Shown in pieces: positions 5,589 to 10,118 of a DNA stretch of 10,118 nt. Under the pieces are notes generated by a model. The model was given only the letters and a program-made list of their open reading frames with translations, searched no databases and had not been told where the DNA came from. Both the position numbers and the translations under genes were made by a program. Source of the stretch: Tardiphaga sp. (lineage in GTDB: Bacteria; Pseudomonadota; Alphaproteobacteria; Rhizobiales; Xanthobacteraceae); assembly GCA_028290765.1 (NCBI GenBank), contig JAQGJF010000423.1, positions 1 through 10,118 of the forward strand, in the 5' to 3' direction. Each line of letters opens with the position of its first letter. Position 1 is the stretch's first letter.

Positions 5589-6365
5589 TTACTTCCCCTG
5601 CCAGACCGGCTTGCGCTTCTCGATGAAGGCCCGCACGCCCTCATTGCTGTCGGACGACTGCAGCGCCTCGACCACGGCGGGCAGCCGCATCGCCTGGGCC
5701 TGTTGCGCGGTGAGGTGGCTCGTGCTGCGCGCCACCTGCTTGATCGCCCGCACCGACAGCGGCGCGCAGGCCAGGATATCGTCGACCCAGCGCTGCACGG
5801 CGGCGTCGAGATTTTCGCGCGTCGTGACTTCATTAACGAGGCCCATCGCCAGCGCTTCCGGCGCCTTGATGCGGCGGCCGGTGAGCAGCAGGCCCATGGC
5901 GTGGCGGAACGGGATCTGCCGCTGCAGCAGCGTCATGCCGCCGTCAAGCGGGAGGCGGCCGACGCGCGCTTCCGGCAGGCCGAAGGTCGCCTGTTCGACG
6001 GCGACGACAATGTCGCAGCCGAGCATCATTTCGAGACCGCCGCCGACCGCGTGGCCGTTGACGCGCGCGATCACCGGCACGTTGAGGGTTTCGCGCAGCG
6101 CAATGCCGCCGAACCCGCCGGGGCGGTCCTTGGCCCAGTATTCCAGTCCGCTCGCGCCGCTGCCGCCCTTCATGTCTGCGCCGGTGGAGAAGGCGCGGTC
6201 GCCCGAGCCGGTCAGCACCACGACCCGCACGTCGCGGTCGGCCTCGATCCGCGCCCAGATCGCCTGCAATTCGCGCTCGGCCACAACATCGATGGCGTTG
6301 AGCACATCGGCGCGGTCAATGGTGACGCGAGCGACGTGGTCGTGCACTTCATACAGGATCGGCAT
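5589..6365 (-). CDS. Enoyl-CoA hydratase/isomerase (crotonase) family protein
   Basis: A 258-residue cytoplasmic crotonase acting on a CoA thioester. Oxyanion-hole segments are RAFSTGADMKG (57-67) and NGHAVGGGLEM (103-113). Both acidic residues of true hydratases have counterparts: E112 in GGGLEM (equivalent to rat Glu144) and E132 in GLPEARVG (equivalent to Glu164). Hydration or dehydration chemistry is therefore possible, although isomerases and hydrolases share the fold. Length is normal for the family. The ATG at 6365 overlaps the TAA of the CoA-transferase by one base (TAATG), which points to translational coupling and to a shared pathway in which the transferase makes the CoA ester this enzyme uses. 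The substrate is unknown. Confidence 0.95.
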   Translation of the reverse strand: MPILYEVHDHVARVTIDRADVLNAIDVVAERELQAIWARIEADRDVRVVVLTGSGDRAFSTGADMKGGSGASGLEYWAKDRPGGFGGIALRETLNVPVIARVNGHAVGGGLEMMLGCDIVVAVEQATFGLPEARVGRLPLDGGMTLLQRQIPFRHAMGLLLTGRRIKAPEALAMGLVNEVTTRENLDAAVQRWVDDILACAPLSVRAIKQVARSTSHLTAQQAQAMRLPAVVEALQSSDSNEGVRAFIEKRKPVWQGK

Positions 6366-7534
6366 TATTCAGCGGCTCCGACATTCAAGGCGGCCATCTC
6401 GGCGCGCACGGCGTCAGTGTGCTGGCCAAGCTGCGCCGGTGCGATGCGGATTCCGACCGGCGCGTCGCTGAGATGGATAGGCGAACCGACGACCCGCACC
6501 ATTTCGACCTCGCCCTGGGTTTCCCAGATCATGCCGTTGACCGCGGTCTGCTCATCGGCCAGCGCCTGCGCCAGCGTGAGCACCGGCGCGCAGAGCAGGT
6601 CCTGCTCTTCGAGCTTGCCGAGCCAGTGCGCGGTGGTGTTGGTCTTGAAGCGGCCGCGGAACAGGTCCTGCATCGCGGTCTTGTTCTTGACCTGCAATTC
6701 ATGGCCGGCGAACCGTTCATCGTTCTCGATGCCTTCGATGCCCAATGCAGTACCGATGTCCTTCAAGGGATTGGCCTTGAAGGCGCCGACCATCACCAGC
6801 GCCGAGTCGGAGGTCTCGAACACGCCGGTCAGCGGCATCGCACCCCAATTGACCTCGCGGCCGCGCATCAGCTGCGCCGCCGATTCCTGGGTCTGCGCCG
6901 CCAGCATCGAATCCAGCAGCGATACGCTGAGCTTCTGGCCGCGGCCCGTTTTTGCCCGCTGCAGCAACGCCAGCAGCACGCCCTGCACCATATGCATGCC
7001 GGCGGAATAATCGGCGAAGGTGGTGGAGTAGACCGACAGCGGAACGGAGGCATCGGATCGCCGGGCCATTACGCCCGACATCGCCTGCGCCAGCACGTCC
7101 TGGCCGCCCTTGTGGGCATAGGGGCCGGTCAGGCCGAAGCCGGTGCCGACCGCATAGATGATGCGCGGGTTGATCCGCGAACATTCCTCGTAGCCAAAAC
7201 CCATCCGCTCCATCACCCCGGCGCGGAAATTGTTAACCACCACGTCCGAGGTCTGCAGCAGCTGCAGGACGAGAGCCTTGTCCTCCTGCTTGCGCATGTC
7301 GAGCACGACGGAGCGCTTGTTGCGGTTGAGCGAGCAGTAGACCGGCCCGAGCAGGCCGGCGGGATCGTTGGGGAACGAGGTCCGCGACAGGTCGCCGGTG
7401 CCGGGGCGCTCGATCTTGATGACGTCGGCGCCGTAATCGGCAAGCATCTGCGTCGCCACCGGGCCCATCATCACCTGCGTGAAGTCCAGCACCCGGATGC
7501 CCGAGAGCGGCAGATTTTTTGTTGTCGTTGTCAC
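6365..7534 (-). CDS. Family III CoA-transferase (CaiB/BaiF/Frc type)
   Basis: A 389-residue cytoplasmic enzyme that moves CoA between carboxylic acids. The N-terminal hallmark GIRVLDFTQVMMGPVATQM (12-30) is followed by LADYGADVIKIERPG (31-45). N70-R73 lies in the SLNRNKRS segment, and the expected catalytic Asp is D146 in GGQDVLAQAMSG, equivalent to Asp169 of formyl-CoA transferase. The start is GTG at 7534: it overlaps the TGA of the FAD oxidoreductase by 4 nt (GTGA), has GGAG 8 nt upstream, and gives the standard N-terminus. The open frame continues upstream to 8116, but that part only shadows the oxidoreductase gene. It is flanked by the oxidoreductase and a crotonase, so it probably activates the pathway's acid. 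Donor and acceptor acids cannot be read from sequence. Confidence 0.95.
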   Translation of the reverse strand: MTTTTKNLPLSGIRVLDFTQVMMGPVATQMLADYGADVIKIERPGTGDLSRTSFPNDPAGLLGPVYCSLNRNKRSVVLDMRKQEDKALVLQLLQTSDVVVNNFRAGVMERMGFGYEECSRINPRIIYAVGTGFGLTGPYAHKGGQDVLAQAMSGVMARRSDASVPLSVYSTTFADYSAGMHMVQGVLLALLQRAKTGRGQKLSVSLLDSMLAAQTQESAAQLMRGREVNWGAMPLTGVFETSDSALVMVGAFKANPLKDIGTALGIEGIENDERFAGHELQVKNKTAMQDLFRGRFKTNTTAHWLGKLEEQDLLCAPVLTLAQALADEQTAVNGMIWETQGEVEMVRVVGSPIHLSDAPVGIRIAPAQLGQHTDAVRAEMAALNVGAAE

Positions 7535-8883
7535 GCGGCTTGCTCCATTTTCTTGGCATTGGCGGAGGGGCGATCGCCGGGATCGCCGCCTTGCGCCCGG
7601 ACTTTTTCGCAGATGGCGCGCGGCTCGACCTTGCGCGGGGTGATGCCGGCGGACACCGCCAGCGCCGCGGCGACGCCGGCCGACTGGCCCATCGACATGC
7701 AGGGCGGGATTTCGCGCGATTGTTTTTGCGCGGCTTCGGTCGCGGAATAGTGCCGGCCGGCGACCAACAACCCTTCGACCTCCTTCGGCAACATGGCGCG
7801 GTAGGGCGTGTAGTAATCGCGGCCGCGCGCCACGGTGTCGTGGAAGTGGACGCGGTCGGCGACATCGTCCTTGGTCACGATGTAATCGCCTTCCAGCAGC
7901 CGGGTCTGACGAATGCCGAGCTGCGGCGCGACGTCGATGACATGGCAATCCTTGAAGCCCGGCATGTTGGCCCGGATGAACTCCACCATCTTGTAGATCC
8001 GCTTGCGGCCCTCGAAATCGCCGCGCGTCAGATCCTCGACGCTCAATCCGTTGAAGCCGGTCATATGAGGACAGTTGCACCAGACCACCCCGGGCAGCGG
8101 CGTCTTCAGCCACCAATATTCCCAGGCGCCGCCGATCAGGCGCTTGGCCTGGCGGTCGAGTTTTGCGAAGGCTTCCGGCTCGTCGCGCTGGAACCGTTCG
8201 GCCTCGTCGGTATCGACCTGGCCGAGCCGGAACACGGTGGTGACGATGTAGGAGCCTTCGGTGAATTTGGCGCCGGCAGACGCCGCGACGTCGAGATCGC
8301 CGGTCGCGTCGATCACCACATCGCCGATGATGGCTTCACGCCCGGCCTTGGTTTCGCAGATCACGCCGACGATGCGGCCATCGCGGACGATCGATTTGGA
8401 AAACCATGAATGCAGCCGGACATTGACGCCGGCTTCCTCGATCATGTCGTTGGACATCCGCTTCCAACCATCGGGATCGAAGGCGGCGGCCATCACGATC
8501 GGCGCCGGCTTGGACTGGGCGCGGAAATCGTGCAGGCCCCAGCGCACCCACTTGTTGAACACGTCCCAGCCCTGGCGGCGATCTTCCGGCGGCGCATAGA
8601 CGGCAAGCCCGACCTTGGCCATGCGTTCGATCATCTCGCCGCACACGCCCGTCACCGTCACCTCGTCGCCATTGTGCATGTCGTCGAGCACCAGCACCAT
8701 GCCGCCCGAGGCCAGCCCGCCGAGATAGGGATAACGCTCCACCAGCGTGACCGAGCAGCCCTGCCGCCGCGCCGCGATCGCCGCGGCAAAGCCCGCAGGT
8801 CCACCGCCAACCACGACCACGTCGGAGCGGGCGACGATTTTCGCCGAGCCGGCGCTCTCCGCAATGCGATCCGATGGATTCAT
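7531..8883 (-). CDS. FAD-dependent oxidoreductase (FAD_oxidored / PF12831-like)
   Basis: A 450-residue flavoprotein. The dinucleotide-binding motif is VVVVGGGPAGFAAA (22-35), with E49 as the ribose-binding acid in TLVER. GDVVIDATGDLDVAA (187-201) is the second FAD motif, and GLLVAGRHYSATEAA (371-385) with the C-terminal MGQSAGVAAALAV (398-410) completes the FAD domain. The N-terminal 20 residues precede the fold and contain no signal peptide or twin-Arg motif, so the protein is cytoplasmic. The family includes enzymes grouped with CobZ-like, tricarballylate-dehydrogenase-like and heterodisulfide-reductase-like flavoproteins; substrates vary widely. C270, C271 and C395 are of interest but form no cluster-binding pattern. 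The start ATG at 8883 has AGGAGA 6 nt upstream. The gene ends in a GTGA overlap with the CoA-transferase, tying the two together. A ferredoxin two genes downstream is a plausible electron partner. Confidence 0.92.
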   Translation of the reverse strand: MNPSDRIAESAGSAKIVARSDVVVVGGGPAGFAAAIAARRQGCSVTLVERYPYLGGLASGGMVLVLDDMHNGDEVTVTGVCGEMIERMAKVGLAVYAPPEDRRQGWDVFNKWVRWGLHDFRAQSKPAPIVMAAAFDPDGWKRMSNDMIEEAGVNVRLHSWFSKSIVRDGRIVGVICETKAGREAIIGDVVIDATGDLDVAASAGAKFTEGSYIVTTVFRLGQVDTDEAERFQRDEPEAFAKLDRQAKRLIGGAWEYWWLKTPLPGVVWCNCPHMTGFNGLSVEDLTRGDFEGRKRIYKMVEFIRANMPGFKDCHVIDVAPQLGIRQTRLLEGDYIVTKDDVADRVHFHDTVARGRDYYTPYRAMLPKEVEGLLVAGRHYSATEAAQKQSREIPPCMSMGQSAGVAAALAVSAGITPRKVEPRAICEKVRAQGGDPGDRPSANAKKMEQAA

Positions 8884-8938
8884 GATGCGTCTCCTGTTCC
8901 CGAGAAGAGTTATTGCGTGAGATTTAAAGCTTGCGGCC

Positions 8939-9775
8939 TTACGGCTTCGCGTTGGGCTGCCAGCTGACGACGAGGCGTTCCACCAGCGTGATCGCCAGAA
9001 AGAACAGAACCGAGAAGCAGGCGCCCACCACGACGGTGGCGTAGAGCATCGCGGAGTCGAACGAGTACATCGCCTGGATGATCAGCGCGCCGATGCCGGT
9101 GTTGGAGCCGATCCATTCCGAAATGATGGCGCCGACCACGGCGGTCGAGGCCGATATTTTCAGCGCCGAGAACAGATAGGGCAGCGAGTTGTAAAGCCGC
9201 AGCTTGAAGAACACTTCGCGCTTCGAGGCCGACAGCACCCGCATCAATTCCATCGCCTGCGGGTTCACCGATTCAAGGCCGCGCACCATGTTGACCAAGG
9301 TCGGGAAGAAGCAGATCAGCGCCGCAATGGCGATCTTCGGCTCCATGCCGTTGCCGAGCAGCAGCACCAGGATCGGCGCCTTGGCGACCACCGGGATGGT
9401 GTTGAACAGGACGACGGTCGGGAAGAAGGTTTCCTCGATCGTCTTCTTGTGGACGAATACCGTGGCGATGATGATGGCGGTCAGATTGCCGAGCGCGAAT
9501 CCGGCGACGGCTTCGATCGCGGTCGGCAACAGATTGGCCATCAGGATGCCGAACTTGGCGTAGAGCGTCGTCGCCACCAGCAGCGGCGAGGGCGCCACGA
9601 ACGGCGGCACCTTGAAGAAATACACCAGCGCCGCCCAGATCCCGAGCGCGATGGAAATGCCGAGCAGCGGCAACAGCCGCTTGCGCCACGTCTCGCGCTG
9701 GCGGGCGATGCGATAATCCGCTTCCGCCGCGGCGTTCTCGTCGGCGAGGCGGGTGTCGAATTCGGCGACGCTCAT
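8939..9775 (-). CDS. ABC transporter permease, nitrate/sulfonate/taurine (SsuC/TauC) type
   Basis: A 278-residue inner-membrane subunit of an ABC importer. A cytoplasmic N-terminus of about 33 residues precedes the first membrane segment (around 34-54). Further hydrophobic segments lie near 82-108, 117-141, 147-164, 207-222 and 242-265, giving about six. The cytoplasmic coupling (EAA-type) loop is ELMRVLSASKREVFFKLRL (176-194), which ends before NSLPYLFSALKIS. The pattern matches permeases for nitrate, alkanesulfonate, taurine or pyrimidine-precursor uptake; the ligand cannot be told apart within this group. Its ATG overlaps the TGA of the ATPase gene by 4 nt (ATGA). The matching periplasmic binding protein is not in the window and may lie beyond the right edge. 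The 55-nt gap to the oxidoreductase gene holds only that gene's ribosome site. Confidence 0.95.
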   Translation of the reverse strand: MSVAEFDTRLADENAAAEADYRIARQRETWRKRLLPLLGISIALGIWAALVYFFKVPPFVAPSPLLVATTLYAKFGILMANLLPTAIEAVAGFALGNLTAIIIATVFVHKKTIEETFFPTVVLFNTIPVVAKAPILVLLLGNGMEPKIAIAALICFFPTLVNMVRGLESVNPQAMELMRVLSASKREVFFKLRLYNSLPYLFSALKISASTAVVGAIISEWIGSNTGIGALIIQAMYSFDSAMLYATVVVGACFSVLFFLAITLVERLVVSWQPNAKP

Positions 9776-10118
9776 GACGGCCTCCCGAGCAGGTCGCGCA
9801 GCCGGGCGGCGAGTTCGATGAATTCGACCGTCTCGCGGATTTTCGAATCGCGGCCGCGCGGCAGGTCGATCGGCACGATGTCGCGGACCCGGCCCGGATT
9901 GGCCGACATCACCATCACCTGCTCGCCGAGGAACATCGCCTCGTAGACCGAATGGGTCACGAACACGATGGTGGTGCCGGTCTCGAGCCAGATCCGGCGC
10001 AGTTCCTCGTTGAGCCGGTCGCGATTTATCTCGTCGAGCGCGCCGAACGGATCGTCCATCAACAACAGCCGCGGCCCGCCGAGCAGCGCGCGGGCGATCG
10101 AGACCCGCTGGCGCATGC
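9772..10118 (-). CDS. ABC transporter ATP-binding protein (SsuB/TauB type), N-terminal part missing
   Basis: The C-terminal part of the importer ATPase, cut by the right edge. The visible 115 residues begin inside the ABC signature: MRQRVSIARALL follows what would be an LSGG just outside the window. Walker B is RLLLMD, followed by D in place of the usual catalytic Glu (DDPFGALD, residues 21-28 counted from the visible Met). The D-loop is ALD, and the switch His is H55 in VFVTHSVYEA. Walker A and the Q-loop lie outside the window. The tail with NPGRVRDIVPIDLPR is typical of nitrate/taurine-type ATPases. The Met at 10116 is internal and not a start. It overlaps the permease by 4 nt, so the two are one transporter. 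Confidence 0.94.
   Translation of the reverse strand, partial: MRQRVSIARALLGGPRLLLMDDPFGALDEINRDRLNEELRRIWLETGTTIVFVTHSVYEAMFLGEQVMVMSANPGRVRDIVPIDLPRGRDSKIRETVEFIELAARLRDLLGRPS

Noticed and set aside
5289..7010. 573-codon plus-strand open frame opposite the ferredoxin, crotonase and CoA-transferase genes
   Set aside because: The product is compositionally odd (rich in Arg, Ala, Gly, His) with no family motifs, while the minus strand carries three well-recognised proteins. It is a GC-driven shadow frame.
6365..8116. Extended 583-codon version of the CoA-transferase
   Set aside because: The extra N-terminal part lies within the FAD oxidoreductase gene in another frame and resembles no protein; the GTG at 7534 gives the family N-terminus and a typical GTGA overlap.
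1..10118. CRISPR array, tRNA/rRNA, insertion sequence or phage-like genes
   Set aside because: No regularly spaced repeats, cloverleaf-like segments, transposase or integrase motifs were found on either strand; the only clear multi-base repeat is the 118-bp inverted element.

Overview
The window looks like chromosomal DNA of a GC-rich alphaproteobacterium of the Bradyrhizobium/Rhodopseudomonas (Nitrobacteraceae) type. This rests on strongly GC-biased third codon positions, a TctC/Bug-type binding protein, nitrate/taurine-type ABC transporter genes, and a 'cccggcgaaggccggg' intergenic palindrome of the kind I associate with these genera. The assignment is inference; no rRNA or other phylogenetic marker is present. 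Ten genes are complete or nearly so and two are cut by the window edges. I see no tRNA, rRNA, CRISPR array, insertion sequence or phage gene.

Layout. (1) About 1-2230, minus strand: a short gene set transcribed right to left, with a dihydrodipicolinate-synthase-family aldolase/dehydratase, then an SDR-fold protein 3 nt downstream, then a TctC/Bug-type periplasmic binding protein whose C-terminus lies outside the window. It looks like uptake and breakdown of an organic or sugar acid. (2) About 2195-2819: a spacer of roughly 600 nt with no convincing gene, probably holding the promoters of two divergent units. (3) 2820-4049, plus strand: an exported fusion of a c-type cytochrome domain with a seven-bladed virginiamycin-B-lyase-like propeller. 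(4) 4065-4182: a 118-bp inverted repeat between two convergent genes. (5) 4212-10118, minus strand: a long, tightly packed unit. From its 5' end it encodes an ABC ATPase (cut by the edge), a permease, an FAD-dependent oxidoreductase, a family III CoA-transferase, a crotonase-fold enoyl-CoA hydratase/isomerase, a seven-iron-type ferredoxin and, after 96 nt, a membrane-anchored diheme cytochrome c.

How the genes may work together. The right-hand unit suggests that a small anionic substrate is imported by ABC transport, activated to a CoA thioester, processed by a crotonase, and oxidised or reduced by a flavoprotein that exchanges electrons with the ferredoxin. The diheme cytochrome, and perhaps the exported cytochrome-propeller, would connect periplasmic oxidation to the respiratory chain. 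Junctions are a 4-nt ATGA overlap (ATPase/permease), a 4-nt GTGA overlap (oxidoreductase/CoA-transferase), a 1-nt TAATG overlap (CoA-transferase/crotonase) and a 3-nt gap (crotonase/ferredoxin), so coupled translation is likely. The CoA-transferase, crotonase, flavoprotein and ferredoxin set parallels the roles of CaiB, CaiD, FixC and FixX in carnitine metabolism, but with an unrelated type of flavoprotein and no electron-transfer flavoprotein in view. The substrate cannot be read from the sequence. This module is the best candidate here for an undescribed pathway.
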